Assembly (NCBI GenBank): GCA_032717465.1
Contig: CM064670.1
Location: 20,463,637 to 20,527,636, forward strand
DNA length: 64,000 bases
From: Coenobita brevimanus
Taxonomy: Eukaryota; Arthropoda; Malacostraca; Decapoda; Coenobitidae
Direction: 5' to 3'
The translations under genes and the position numbers were made by a program. Under the pieces are notes generated by a model. That model worked only from the letters and a program-made list of their open reading frames with translations. It was not told where the DNA came from and did not search any database. Shown in pieces: positions 22,855 through 37,267 of the stretch (position 1 is the stretch's first letter; each line of letters starts with the position of its first letter).

Positions 22855-25800
22855 TTACGCCCTATCAAAAATGAAATTTATTTCTCAGGAAAAAATTTCA
22901 ATATACATATATATAAATCCTAACTCAGTCACACAAGATTCACACTGTGGTGTGTGTGTGTTATCCTGCTACAGGAGAAAGTCACAATCGCCAGTGAGCG
23001 AAAAATCCTCGTATTTACGTTAATAGAAGCAAGCTTCAGGGAAAATCTCCGTCACGACGGTGAAAAATTCTATACTCAGGTCAAACTGAGCGAAAAGTTC
23101 GTTACATTTACGTTAACAACTAATTGTTATGTAGCGTGATGTATGTAATACACGGTGTAGGTGTGATAGTTTTGGTGTAACTGTACCAACGTGTAAAATC
23201 ATATAATGCAAATTAATAATAAATGATGAAGACGAGGCAGAAGGGAAGAGGAGGCAGCAGACGTCAGGGACGATCAGCTGTTCTGCACAGCAATGCTGCA
23301 CCCGCCAGCTGCACCTGCGAAAAGAATCAAGGTGGAGCATGAAAAGTGTCATTTCTCTCTCTCTGCCTAGCGATCAGTACCTATGTCATTATTAACCAGG
23401 AAACGTAGTCTTAGGATTCACAAATCTCTCAGGACCCTTGTAGTTTACTGGTTAAGCTAAGTTATTAACCAGGAAACGTGTCAATTCTTGAATTCCTCAA
23501 ATCTCTTAGAACAGGCAGTTTACTGGTTAACCTAACTGTACACTTACGACTATTAACAGGAAGCTTAGAATCCCTATGCAATCTCGGGCAGGTCACATTT
23601 TAACACCCACTGTGGGTGTGAACACTCATGTGGATATTGTGCATTAGGAAATCCTCAGAGAGGCCGAAAGCTCGAGACGTTCCACAAAGTAATTCATACA
23701 CAGCCTCGGACTGTCTCTATGGGGTTCTCGAACCTCCCCCTTAACTTACGGTACATGTATGTAAATGCCCTGGACATAGTGTGTCCTGTGAGGCCAACGG
23801 GTGAGACGTCAGATCTATACTTTTAACTGGGAACCAGGCTGGTCCTTGGATTACTCAAATCTCTGAGAACGCCTACCTTACAGAACCCAGCATATAACAG
23901 TTGCACATGTTAGTCACCAGTTAGCAGGTGAGACATTAGGTCTGCACCTACTTCACCACTGCCCTGTCTCTCAACTTACTCAGAGATTATGGGTGTGGCT
24001 TCAAATGGCGCAGGAAGGACATGTCCCTGATTAATGGTACATGGACACACATTGCAGGAATGGACAAAACAATCTATTTCTTGTCCCATCCCTGGCCATA
24101 AAAAGTCAGCTCTGTAACGGCCCTAGGTCTTTCTTTTGCCCATATGACCTCCTGAGGCTGAACAATGACCCCATTCTAACACTGTTTGGCGGTACTTTGC
24201 GGGAACGACAAACTGCAGTCGAACCTCGCCCTCGGGTGTTCGTGACTCACGGTAGAGCCGTCCTTGTTTATGAAGGAACTTGGCTTGACCTCCCCCTGAA
24301 TACTTTATCACTCTACCCTTTGTTTCTTTCGCACAGCAGCAAGTGTTGGGTCGGAGTGTTGTTCTTGAACAACAAGTTGGCTACACATCAGATCTTGCGG
24401 CGATTCAATGGTCACTAGGGTGACAAAGTTTGGAGCCTCAGCCATGGCTCGTGTTACTGTAGCCGAAGTCTGAGTAGCATCATCTTCAGTGCAACTATCA
24501 TTGGCACTGGGAATATTGCCTCTGATAAGGTCAGATAAAGGTTCTGGCATGAGAACTGCGACTGTCGTGCCAGTGTAAAATGAAGATGCCACCTGGATAC
24601 GTGCCTCAAGGAACAATCTCACTGATCCATCAATATGGTTAGAATGGATCTGTCGACCTGTGTACTGCTCAGGACGAACTAGTCTCTGCTTGACAGAGCA
24701 ACCTGAGGATCCATCTCTCACGACCTTCACAGGAATGCCTCCCACAAACCCTGGCTGAACAAGGAGGGCACTGTCACCTGTGGGAGAGCCTTTGGAGGAA
24801 GCAGCTAGCCACTGATTAGGCTGCTGAATAAATAATGCGGCAAACATGGTGCCCTGAGAATTAGATACTTGAGAGGTCGTACTCACTGCCTGGGGAGATG
24901 GAGCATTGGCCATCTGTGGAGGGGGGTTCACTGTCGCCGTGGGACTAGTGAACTTTGGGGAAGTATCCGTACTGCTAGGGACGACACCGCCGTGCTGCTG
25001 CTGAGGAATGAAGGCTGCGTTCGCTTCCTGCCTCCTTTGAGCTGGTGCTGAAAAAGACAGTCCCGACGTTCGGTTGTGTAGCTGATACTGTTGCTGGTTA
25101 GGGTACCTGTTGTACCTCTTCCACTCAGGTTTCTGAGTGTTTTGCCACTAGTCCTTCCTCTGCGGTTTTCGACCTTGGCCATTATTCTGAGAACGGCCTT
25201 GTTGTTGGGGATCAGTCTGAGACGGTTTCCCAGAATTATCAGGTGTCCTGTTTCAGGCATGCTGCCTGCGAGTTTGATACCCGTATGCAGTGAGAAATGC
25301 ATCAGCCTTCTTCACCATTTGGCTGGCATCTCTTACCTGGCAGATCTTAAGCTGGGCAATAAGTTCAGTAGGCCACGACTTTTCTAGCTGCGTGCACAGC
25401 ATAAGGTCAATTATCCCCTCGCGCGTGGAAGGAGTTTCATCTTTCTCCATCCACTCTTCTAAGTAAGCAGTAAGCCTGTCAAGAAACTGAACGGCAGTTT
25501 CTTTTTCCTGTAAACGCTTCCTCATGAACTGACTCTTGGTGTCGTCAACTGTGAGACCTTACGCTTTGACGCGTGCGCCCTTCATCATCTCATATGTGAG
25601 ATTGTCTCCACGAATTCTCTGGAGAATATCGAGGGCAGGGCCCTCAAACAGGCCAAGAAACTGAAGCTGCTTAGCTGCATCATCCAGCTAATAAAGTTGA
25701 GCCATGTTTTCAAAACGAACAATGTATGGCTCGATTCGCTCGCCTTCCTTGTATGGGGAAAGCTTGATGTGTGGGGTCGCCATAATATGAGCAGGGATAG

Positions 25801-26502
25801 CGCTCGTGGAGCTTGGGCCAGCTGCATCAGATGTGTCTGAAGTCAAGGAATCTCGCTTGAGCTTCAACATTTAAAATTCACGTTTTTCGAGTGATTCTCG
25901 CTCGTCACGTTCATGTTCTCCTTCTCTCTCGCGTTGTTGTAACTCGTGTTGACGTTCTCTCTCTCGTTCCTCACGCTGTTCTCGCTCATGTTCTAACTCG
26001 AGATCGCGTTGTTTTTGCTTGTGTTCGCGCTATTCTCGCTCGTGCTCTCGTTGGATTCTACGCTCTTCACGAGGATCACTCTCGCGTTGCTGCTCGTGAC
26101 TAAGCCGAGAGAGGACATAATTCTTTACTTCAGTTGGGTCTGCAAGCCCCATATATTTGGCTTCCTGAACATAGACGCTGGTAGACATAATGCTAACTCA
26201 ATCTAAGTGAACTAGTGACTCAGTACTGACTTCAATTGCAAAGAAAGATGCCAATAATCAAGAATATGGAATATAGGCACAGGTTAGTGGTGACCAGTTT
26301 TTTCTAATTAAACTGGTAAAGAAAAATAAACAAACAACTGACTGTGAAAACTATTACGTAAATTAATAGAACTGAATCAATAATCACCAGTAAGATAGTG
26401 CCTATAGACTATAATGATAAATACCTAAGTATGAGTGAGTGAGTATTATCTCGTGAATAGCTTTAGAGCTAGGAGATAATATTCTGGAATGAGGTCGCCA
26501 AA
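22855..26502 (-). mobile_element. Internal region 4
   Basis: Shorter than its neighbours by about 77 bp because it holds two rather than three copies of the internal tandem repeat. Confidence 0.85.
23976..26188 (-). pseudogene. gag-pol remnant, unit 4
   Basis: Same frame layout and nonsense codons as unit 3, but one base shorter: a T is missing from the T-run near 24320, so protease (24308-24931) and integrase zinc domain (24123-24311) fall in different frames. A further stop follows GKRKT in the zinc domain (CAG to TAG), shared with units 5-8 but not unit 3. Protease active-site codon deleted as in unit 3. Confidence 0.8.
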
Positions 26503-27607
26503 CGTTACGGGGTTTTGATTCATTCATTCATTCATTGCCAGACGCCATGTATCCCAAACGGGGCGTTTTGATAAAGTATGTTATGTTAAAGAATATTATT
26601 GAATAATACTTGAGAACAGGGGCAATGAATTTACTTGTGAAAATCAAGCAATGATTACTTCATGCCGCCTTACTTCGCCGATTCTCTAAGGACGAGAATT
26701 TATAAACTTTCTCAACAGTCCACAGCAGAGACTAATTATTCATTCGTGCCATTTATTAGTATTGTTGGCCTCTGGAGAAAGTGACTCCACACCTAACAAT
26801 CAATAACTAATGCTGTTAATGGTAACACGTTCTTGCTGATGCATTACGTCCTGGTTGCACAACGGATTTTAAGCTTAATACAAAAAGACTGGCCTAAGTA
26901 CCAGTTATGAATAGCAAAGCGTTTATGCAAACTAGGAGTTATAAGTGAAATAGGCTCGTGGAGAAATAAAACACTAATTTACATTACCTTAAGCACAAGA
27001 AAAAGAACTGTTAATTTATTGATTATAATAAAATAAATTACCGTTACATGAGTCTCAAGATGAATCCAAAATAAAGAGATCGCACTCACTCGCTCAATCA
27101 AAAGCTAACTTTTAAACCTAGGAAAAACAGAAAAGAAATACTGGTCAGAAAAGTGGACAAAGTGGATGACTGGGCATCGTTGCTGAGGAAGGACGCTGCA
27201 CATGCTGAGTCTCTCGCCAATCTCGCTAGGTGGGAATTCAACGGCGGCGGCGGGAAATAGGCGTCGTTGCTGAGGAAGGAAGCTGCCACACACACTACCC
27301 GCTTCCGCGGTGCTAAAATCTTGACTGATTCAAATCGTGGGAGAGAGGCGAGTGTCGTGGCGGCACTTGCTAACGGCCAACGAGTGTGAGCGATACACAC
27401 TCGCAATATCACTCAGGCGGAGGTTAATGTCGCGCACAAAGACGATCACTTATGAAATAGTGAAAAATGCCCTGAAAAACACTCCCGATCGTGTGAATAC
27501 GTGGCGGTTAAACTGAGCAAGAAATACTGGGATTCCACTAGAATTCGCGGTTTCCCACCAAAGTTAATGTCACAAGTTTATTCAAATACTCGCGCCAACT
27601 CGTGACA
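26503..27607 (-). repeat. LTR 5, mosaic
   Basis: 1105 bp. Between about 27025 and 27135 it carries bases seen in LTRs 1 and 2 (GAGTCTCAAG, CACTCACTCGCTCA) instead of the LTR 3/4/6-9 versions (GAGTCTGAAG, CTCTCTCGCTCACT), plus private changes (CCTAGGAAAAACAG). The rest is of the LTR 4-9 type. It looks like a short gene-conversion tract. Confidence 0.85.
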
Positions 27608-30600
27608 TTACGCCCTATCAAAAATGAAATTTATTTCTCAATAAAAAAAATTTCAATATACATATATATAAATCCTAACTCAGTCACACAAGATTCACAC
27701 TGTGGTGTGTGTGTGTTATCCTGCTACAGGAGAAAGTCACAATCGCCAGTGAGCGAAAAATCCTCGTATTTACGTTAATAGAAGCAAGCTTCAGGGAAAA
27801 TCTCCGTCACGACGGTGAAAAATTCTATACTCAGGTCAAACTGAGCGAAAAGTTCGTTACATTTACGTTAACAACTAATTGTTATGTAGCGTGATGTATG
27901 TAATACACGGTGTAGGTGTGATAGTTTTGGTGTAACTGTACCAACGTGTAAAATCATATAATGCAAATTAATAATAAATGATGAAGACGAGGCAGAAGGG
28001 AAGAGGAGGCAGCAGACGTCAGGGACGATCAGCTGTTCTGCACAGCAATGCTGCACCCGCCAGCTGCACCTGCGAAAAGAATCAAGGTGGAGCATGAAAA
28101 GTGTCATTTCTCTCTCTCTGCCTAGCGATCAGTACCTATGTCATTATTAACCAGGAAACGTAGTCTTAGGATTCACAAATCTCTCAGGACCCTTGTAGTT
28201 TACTGGTTAAGCTAACTTATTAACCAGGAAACGTGTCAGTTCTTGAATTGCTCAAATCTCTTAGAACGGGCAGTTTACTGGTTAACCTAACATTATTAAC
28301 CAGGAAACGTGTCAATTCTTGAATTGCTGAAATCTCTTAGAACGGACAGTTTACTGGTTAACCTAACTCTACACTTACGACTATTAACAGGAAGCTTAGA
28401 ATCCCTATGCAATCTCGGGCAGGTCACATTTTAACACCCACTGTGGGTGTGAACACTCATGTGGATATTGTGCATTAGGAAATCCTCAGAGAGGCCGAAA
28501 GCTCGAGACGTTCCACAAAGTAATTCATACACAGCCTCGGACTGTCTCTATGGGGATCTCGAACTCCCCCTTAACTTACGGTACATGTATGTAAATGCCC
28601 TGGACATAGTGTGTCCTGTGAGGCCAACGGGTGAGACGTCAGATCTATACTTTTAACTGGGAACCAGGCTGGTCCTTGGATTACTCAAATCTCTGAGAAC
28701 GCCTACCTTACAGAACCCAGCATATAACAGTTGCACATGTTAGTCACCAGTTAGCAGGTGAGACATTAGGTCTGCACCTACTTCACCACTGCCCTGTCTC
28801 TCAACTTACTCAGAGATTATGGGTGTGGCTTCAAATGGCGCAGGAAGGACATGTCCCTGATTAATGGTACATGGACACACATTGCAGGAATGGACAAAAC
28901 AATCTATTTCTTGTCCCATCCCTGGCCATAAAAAGTCAGCTCTGTAACGGCCCTAGGTCTTTCTTTTGCCCATATGACCTCCTGAGGCTGAACAATGACC
29001 CCATTCTAACACTGTTTGGCGGTACTTTGCGGGAACGACAAACTGCAGTCGAACCTCGCCCTCGGGTGTTCGTGACTCACGGTAGAGCCGTCCTTGTTTA
29101 TGAAGGAACTTGGCTTGACCTCCCCCTGAATACTTTATCACTCTACCCTTTTGTTTCTTTCGCACAGCAGCAAGTGTTGGGTCGGAGTGTTGTTCTTGAA
29201 CAACAAGTTGGCTACACATCAGATCTTGCGGCGATTCAATGGTCACTAGGGTGACAAAGTTTGGAGCCTCAGCCATGGCTCGTGTTACTGTAGCCGAAGT
29301 CTGAGTAGCATCATCTTCAGTGCAACTATCATTGGCACTGGGAATATTGCCTCTGATAAGGTCAGATAAAGGTTCTGGCATGAGAACTGCGACTGTCGTG
29401 CCAGTGTAAAATGAAGATGCCACCTGGATACGTGCCTCAAGGAACAATCTCACTGATCCATCAATATGGTTAGAATGGATCTGTCGACCTGTGTACTGCT
29501 CAGGACGAACTAGTCTCTGCTTGACAGAGCAACCTGAGGATCCATCTCTCACGACCTTCACAGGAATGCCTCCCACAAACCCTGGCTGAACAAGGAGGGC
29601 ACTGTCACCTGTGGGAGAGCCTTTGGAGGAAGCAGCTAGCCACTGATTAGGCTGCTGAATAAATAATGCGGCAAACATGGTGCCCTGAGAATTAGATACT
29701 TGAGAGGTCGTACTCACTGCCTGGGGAGATGGAGCATTGGCCATCTGTGGAGGGGAGTTCACTGTCGCCGTGGGACTAGTGAACTTTGGGGAAGTATCCG
29801 TACTGCTAGGGACGACACCGCCGTGCTGCTGCTGAGGAATGAAGGCTGCGTTCGCTTCCTGCCTCCTTTGAGCTGGTGCTGAAAAAGACAGTCCCGACGT
29901 TCGGTTGTGTAGCTGATACTGTTGCTGGTTAGGGTACCTGTTGTACCTCTTCCACTCAGGTTTCTGAGTGTTTTGCCACTAGTCCTTCCTCTGCGGTTTT
30001 CGACCTTGGCCATTATTCTGAGAACGGCCTTGTTGTTGGGGATCAGTCTGAGACGGTTTCCCAGAATTATCAGGTGTCCTGTTTCAGGCATGCTGAATGC
30101 GAGTTTGATACCCGTATGCAGTGAGAAATGCATCAGCCTTCTTCACCATTTGGCTGGCATCTCTTACCTGGCAGATCTTAAGCTGGGCAATAAGTTCAGT
30201 AGGCCACGACTTTTCTAGCTGCGTGCACAGCATAAGGTCAATTATCCCCTCGCGCGTGGAAGGAGTTTCATCTTTCTCCATCCACTCTTCTAAGTAAGCA
30301 GTAAGCCTGTCAAGAAACTGAACGGCAGTTTCTTTTTCCTGTAAACGCTTCCTCATGAACTGACTCTTGGTGTCGTCAACTGTGAGACCTTACGCTTTGA
30401 CGCGTGCGCCCTTCATCATCTCATATGTGAGATTGTCTCCACGAATTCTCTGGAGAATATCGAGGGCAGGGCCCTCAAACAGGCCAAGAAACTGAAGCTG
30501 CTTAGCTGCATCATCCAGCTAATAAAGTTGAGCCATGTTTTCAAAACGAACAATGTATGGCTCGATTCGCTCGCCTTCCTTGTATGGGGAAAGCTTGATG

Positions 30601-31333
30601 TGTGGGGTCGCCATAATATGAGCAGGGATAGCGCTCGTGGAGCTTGGGCCAGCTGCATCAGATGTGTCTGAAGTCAAGGAATCTCGCTTGAGCTTCAACA
30701 TTTAAAATTCACGTTTTTCGAGTGATTCTCGCTCGTCACGTTCATGTTCTCCTTCTCTCTCGCGTTGTTGTAACTCGTGTTGACGTTCTCTCTCTCGTTC
30801 CTCACGCTGTTCTCGCTCATGTTCTAACTCGAGATCGCGTTGTTTTTGCTTGTGTTCGCGCTATTCTCGCTCGTGCTCTCGTTGGATTCTACGCTCTTCA
30901 CGAGGATCACTCTCGCGTTGCTGCTCGTGACTAAGCCGAGAGAGGACATAATTCTTTACTTCAGTTGGGTCTGCAAGCCCCATATATTTGGCTTCCTGAA
31001 CATAGACGCTGGTAGACATAATGCTAACTCAATCTAAGTGAACTAGTGACTCAGTACTGACTTCAATTGCAAAGAAAGATGCCAATAATCAAGAATATGG
31101 AATATAGGCACAGGTTAGTGGTGACCAGTTTTTTCTAATTAAACTGGTAAAGAAAAATAAACAAACAACTGACTGTGAAAACTATTACGTAAATTAATAG
31201 AACTGAATCAATAATCACCAGTAAGATAGTGCCTATAGACTATAATGATAAATACCTAAGTATGAGTGAGTGAGTATTATCTCGTGAATAGCTTTAGAGC
31301 TAGGAGATAATATTCTGGAATGAGGTCGCCAAA
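27608..31333 (-). mobile_element. Internal region 5
   Basis: Three copies of the internal repeat. Carries GGGGATCTCGAACTCC near 28554, a variant shared with regions 6-9 but not 1-4. Confidence 0.85.
28806..31019 (-). pseudogene. gag-pol remnant, unit 5
   Basis: Same nonsense set as unit 3 plus the stop after GKRKT. The longest open stretch is 269 codons (28953-29762) over protease and the first half of the zinc domain. Its first residues are M-N-S-P-P, a Pro to Ser change shared only with unit 8. The gag C-terminal variant reads YQTRIQHA, as in units 6-8 (YQTRRQHA in 3 and 4). Confidence 0.8.
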
Positions 31334-32438
31334 CGTTACGGGGTTTTGATTCATTCATTCATTCATTGCCAGACGCCATGTATCCCAAACGGGGCGTTTT
31401 GATAAAGTATGTTATGTTAAAGAATATTATTGAATAATACTTGAGAACAGGGGCAATGAATTTACTTGTGAAAATCAAGCAATGATTACTTCATGCCGCC
31501 TTACTTCGCCGATTCTCTAAGGACGAGAATTTATAAACTTTCTCAACAGTCCACAGCAGAGACTAATTATTCATTCGTGCCATTTATTAGTATTGTTGGC
31601 CTCTGGAGAAAGTGACTCCACACCTAACAATCAATAACTAATGCTGTTAATGGTAACACGTTCTTGCTGATGCATTACGTCCTGGTTGCACAACGGATTT
31701 TAAGCTTAATACAAAAAGACTGGCCTAAGTACCAGTTATGAATAGCAAAGCGTTTATGCAAACTAGGAGTTATAAGTGAAATAGGCTCGTGGAGAAATAA
31801 AACACTAATTTACATTACCTTAAGCACAAGAAAAAGAACTGTTAATTTATTGATTACAATAAAATAAATTAACGTTACATGAGTCTGAAGATGAATCCAA
31901 AATAAAGAGATCGCACTCTCTCGCTCACTGAAAAGCTAACTCTTAAACCTAAGAAAAAACGAAAAGAAATACTGGTCAGAAAAGTGGACAAAGTGGATGA
32001 CTGGGCATCGTTGCTGAGGAAGGACGCTGCACATGCTGAGTCTCTCGCCAATCTCGCTAGGTGGGAATTCAACGGCGGCGGCGGGAAATAGGCGTCGTTG
32101 CTGAGGAAGGAAGCTGCCACACACACTACCCGCTTCCGCGGTGCTAAAATCTTGACTGATTCAAATCGTGGGAGAGAGGCGAGTGTCGTGGCGGCACTTG
32201 CTAACGGCCAACGAGTGTGAGCGATACACACTCGCAATATCACTCAGGCGGAGGTTAATGTCGCGCACAAAGACGATCACTTATGAAATAGTGAAAAATG
32301 CCCTGAAAAACACTCCCGATCGTGTGAATACGTGGCGGTTAAACTGAGCAAGAAATACTGGGATTCCACTAGAATTCGCGGTTTCCCACCAAAGTTAATG
32401 TCACAAGTTTATTCAAATACTCGCGCCAACTCGTGACA
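31334..32438 (-). repeat. LTR 6
   Basis: 1105 bp, CGTTACGG edge, RTE-derived insert present, otherwise of the common LTR 4-9 type. Confidence 0.9.
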
Positions 32439-35400
32439 TTACGCCCTATCAAAAATGAAATTTATTTCTCAGGAAAAAAATTTCAATATACATATATATA
32501 AATCCTAACTCAGTCACACAAGATTCACACTGTGGTGTGTGTGTGTTATCCTGCTACAGGAGAAAGTCACAATCGCCAGTGAGCGAAAAATCCTCGTATT
32601 TACGTTAATAGAAGCAAGCTTCAGGGAAAATCTCCGTCACGACGGTGAAAAATTCTATACTCAGGTCAAACTGAGCGAAAAGTTCGTTACATTTACGTTA
32701 ACAACTAATTGTTATGTAGCGTGATGTATGTAATACACGGTGTAGGTGTGATAGTTTTGGTGTAACTGTACCAACGTGTAAAATCATATAATGCAAATTA
32801 ATAATAAATGATGAAGACGAGGCAGAAGGGAAGAGGAGGCAGCAGACGTCAGGGACGATCAGCTGTTCTGCACAGCAATGCTGCACCCGCCAGCTGCACC
32901 TGCGAAAAGAATCAAGGTGGAGCATGAAAAGTGTCATTTCTCTCTCTCTGCCTAGCGATCAGTACCTATGTCATTATTAACCAGGAAACGTAGTCTTAGG
33001 ATTCACAAATCTCTCAGGACCCTTGTAGTTTACTGGTTAAGCTAACTTATTAACCAGGAAACGTGTCAGTTCTTGAATTGCTCAAATCTCTTAGAACGGG
33101 CAGTTTACTGGTTAACCTAACATTATTAACCAGGAAACGTGTCAATTCTTGAATTGCTGAAATCTCTTAGAACGGACAGTTTACTGGTTAACCTAACTCT
33201 ACACTTACGACTATTAACAGGAAGCTTAGAATCCCTATGCAATCTCGGGCAGGTCACATTTTAACACCCACTGTGGGTGTGAACACTCATGTGGATATTG
33301 TGCATTAGGAAATCCTCAGAGAGGCCGAAAGCTCGAGACGTTCCACAAAGTAATTCATACACAGCCTCGGACTGTCTCTATGGGGATCTCGAACTCCCCC
33401 TTAACTTACGGTACATGTATGTAAATGCCCTGGACATAGTGTGTCCTGTGAGGCCAACGGGTGAGACGTCAGATCTATACTTTTAACTGGGAACCAGGCT
33501 GGTCCTTGGATTACTCAAATCTCTGAGAACGCCTACCTTACAGAACCCAGCATATAACAGTTGCACATGTTAGTCACCAGTTAGCAGGTGAGACATTAGG
33601 TCTGCACCTACTTCACCACTGCCCTGTCTCTCAACTTACTCAGAGATTATGGGTGTGGCTTCAAATGGCGCAGGAAGGACATGTCCCTGATTAATGGTAC
33701 ATGGACACACATTGCAGGAATGGACAAAACAATCTATTTCTTGTCCCATCCCTGGCCATAAAAAGTCAGCTCTGTAACGGCCCTAGGTCTTTCTTTTGCC
33801 CATATGACCTCCTGAGGCTGAACAATGACCCCATTCTAACACTGTTTGGCGGTACTTTGCGGGAACGACAAACTGCAGTCGAACCTCGCCCTCGGGTGTT
33901 CGTGACTCACGGTAGAGCCGTCCTTGTTTATGAAGGAACTTGGCTTGACCTCCCCCTGAATACTTTATCACTCTACCCTTTTGTTTCTTTCGCACAGCAG
34001 CAAGTGTTGGGTCGGAGTGTTGTTCTTGAACAACAAGTTGGCTACACATCAGATCTTGCGGCGATTCAATGGTCACTAGGGTGACAAAGTTTGGAGCCTC
34101 AGCCATGGCTCGTGTTACTGTAGCCGAAGTCTGAGTAGCATCATCTTCAGTGCAACTATCATTGGCACTGGGAATATTGCCTCTGATAAGGTCAGATAAA
34201 GGTTCTGGCATGAGAACTGCGACTGTCGTGCCAGTGTAAAATGAAGATGCCACCTGGATACGTGCCTCAAGGAACAATCTCACTGATCCATCAATATGGT
34301 TAGAATGGATCTGTCGACCTGTGTACTGCTCAGGACGAACTAGTCTCTGCTTGACAGAGCAACCTGAGGATCCATCTCTCACGACCTTCACAGGAATGCC
34401 TCCCACAAACCCTGGCTGAACAAGGAGGGCACTGTCACCTGTGGGAGAGCCTTTGGAGGAAGCAGCTAGCCACTGATTAGGCTGCTGAATAAATAATGCG
34501 GCAAACATGGTGCCCTGAGAATTAGATACTTGAGAGGTCGTACTCACTGCCTGGGGAGATGGAGCATTGGCCATCTGTGGAGGGGGGTTCACTGTCGCCG
34601 TGGGACTAGTGAACTTTGGGGAAGTATCCGTACTGCTAGGGACGACACCGCCGTGCTGCTGCTGAGGAATGAAGGCTGCGTTCGCTTCCTGCCTCCTTTG
34701 AGCTGGTGCTGAAAAAGACAGTCCCGACGTTCGGTTGTGTAGCTGATACTGTTGCTGGTTAGGGTACCTGTTGTACCTCTTCCACTCAGGTTTCTGAGTG
34801 TTTTGCCACTAGTCCTTCCTCTGCGGTTTTCGACCTTGGCCATTATTCTGAGAACGGCCTTGTTGTTGGGGATCAGTCTGAGACGGTTTCCCAGAATTAT
34901 CAGGTGTCCTGTTTCAGGCATGCTGAATGCGAGTTTGATACCCGTATGCAGTGAGAAATGCATCAGCCTTCTTCACCATTTGGCTGGCATCTCTTACCTG
35001 GCAGATCTTAAGCTGGGCAATAAGTTCAGTAGGCCACGACTTTTCTAGCTGCGTGCACAGCATAAGGTCAATTATCCCCTCGCGCGTGGAAGGAGTTTCA
35101 TCTTTCTCCATCCACTCTTCTAAGTAAGCAGTAAGCCTGTCAAGAAACTGAACGGCAGTTTCTTTTTCCTGTAAACGCTTCCTCATGAACTGACTCTTGG
35201 TGTCGTCAACTGTGAGACCTTACGCTTTGACGCGTGCGCCCTTCATCATCTCATATGTGAGATTGTCTCCACGAATTCTCTGGAGAATATCGAGGGCAGG
35301 GCCCTCAAACAGGCCAAGAAACTGAAGCTGCTTAGCTGCATCATCCAGCTAATAAAGTTGAGCCATGTTTTCAAAACGAACAATGTATGGCTCGATTCGC

Positions 35401-36163
35401 TCGCCTTCCTTGTATGGGGAAAGCTTGATGTGTGGGGTCGCCATAATATGAGCAGGGATAGCGCTCGTGGAGCTTGGGCCAGCTGCATCAGATGTGTCTG
35501 AAGTCAAGGAATCTCGCTTGAGCTTCAACATTTAAAATTCACGTTTTTCGAGTGATTCTCGCTCGTCACGTTCATGTTCTCCTTCTCTCTCGCGTTGTTG
35601 TAACTCGTGTTGACGTTCTCTCTCTCGTTCCTCACGCTGTTCTCGCTCATGTTCTAACTCGAGATCGCGTTGTTTTTGCTTGTGTTCGCGCTATTCTCGC
35701 TCGTGCTCTCGTTGGATTCTACGCTCTTCACGAGGATCACTCTCGCGTTGCTGCTCGTGACTAAGCCGAGAGAGGACATAATTCTTTACTTCAGTTGGGT
35801 CTGCAAGCCCCATATATTTGGCTTCCTGAACATAGACGCTGGTAGACATAATGCTAACTCAATCTAAGTGAACTAGTGACTCAGTACTGACTTCAATTGC
35901 AAAGAAAGATGCCAATAATCAAGAATATGGAATATAGGCACAGGTTAGTGGTGACCAGTTTTTTCTAATTAAACTGGTAAAGAAAAATAAACAAACAACT
36001 GACTGTGAAAACTATTACGTAAATTAATAGAACTGAATCAATAATCACCAGTAAGATAGTGCCTATAGACTATAATGATAAATACCTAAGTATGAGTGAG
36101 TGAGTATTATCTCGTGAATAGCTTTAGAGCTAGGAGATAATATTCTGGAATGAGGTCGCCAAA
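32439..36163 (-). mobile_element. Internal region 6
   Basis: Three copies of the internal repeat; visually almost identical to region 5. Confidence 0.85.
33636..35849 (-). pseudogene. gag-pol remnant, unit 6
   Basis: Carries the shared nonsense codons and the codon-deleted protease site. Open stretch of 269 codons at 33783-34592 begins M-N-P-P-P, unlike unit 5. No frameshift relative to unit 3. Confidence 0.8.
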
Positions 36164-37267
36164 CGTTACGGGGTTTTGATTCATTCATTCATTCATTGCC
36201 AGACGCCATGTATCCCAAACGGGGCGTTTTGATAAAGTATGTTATGTTAAAGAATATTATTGAATAATACTTGAGAACAGGGGCAATGAATTTACTTGTG
36301 AAAATCAAGCAATGATTACTTCATGCGCCTTACTTCGCCGATTCTCTAAGGACGAGAATTTATAAACTTTCTCAACAGTCCACAGCAGAGACTAATTATT
36401 CATTCGTGCCATTTATTAGTATTGTTGGCCTCTGGAGAAAGTGACTCCACACCTAACAATCAATAACTAATGCTGTTAATGGTAACACGTTCTTGCTGAT
36501 GCATTACGTCCTGGTTGCACAACGGATTTTAAGCTTAATACAAAAAGACTGGCCTAAGTACCAGTTATGAATAGCAAAGCGTTTATGCAAACTAGGAGTT
36601 ATAAGTGAAATAGGCTCGTGGAGAAATAAAACACTAATTTACATTACCTTAAGCACAAGAAAAAGAACTGTTAATTTATTGATTACAATAAAATAAATTA
36701 ACGTTACATGAGTCTGAAGATGAATCCAAAATAAAGAGATCGCACTCTCTCGCTCACTGAAAAGCTAACTCTTAAACCTAAGAAAAAACGAAAAGAAATA
36801 CTGGTCAGAAAAGTGGACAAAGTGGATGACTGGGCATCGTTGCTGAGGAAGGACGCTGCACATGCTGAGTCTCTCGCCAATCTCGCTAGGTGGGAATTCA
36901 ACGGCGGCGGCGGGAAATAGGCGTCGTTGCTGAGGAAGGAAGCTGCCACACACACTACCCGCTTCCGCGGTGCTAAAATCTTGACTGATTCAAATCGTGG
37001 GAGAGAGGCGAGTGTCGTGGCGGCACTTGCTAACGGCCAACGAGTGTGAGCGATACACACTCGCAATATCACTCAGGCGGAGGTTAATGTCGCGCACAAA
37101 GACGATCACTTATGAAATAGTGAAAAATGCCCTGAAAAACACTCCCGATCGTGTGAATACGTGGCGGTTAAACTGAGCAAGAAATACTGGGATTCCACTA
37201 GAATTCGCGGTTTCCCACCAAAGTTAATGTCACAAGTTTATTCAAATACTCGCGCCAACTCGTGACA
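36164..37267 (-). repeat. LTR 7
   Basis: 1104 bp. Reads TCATGCGCCTTAC in its first third, one base shorter than LTRs 5, 6 and 9 (TCATGCCGCCTTAC) and the same as LTR 4. Confidence 0.9.
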
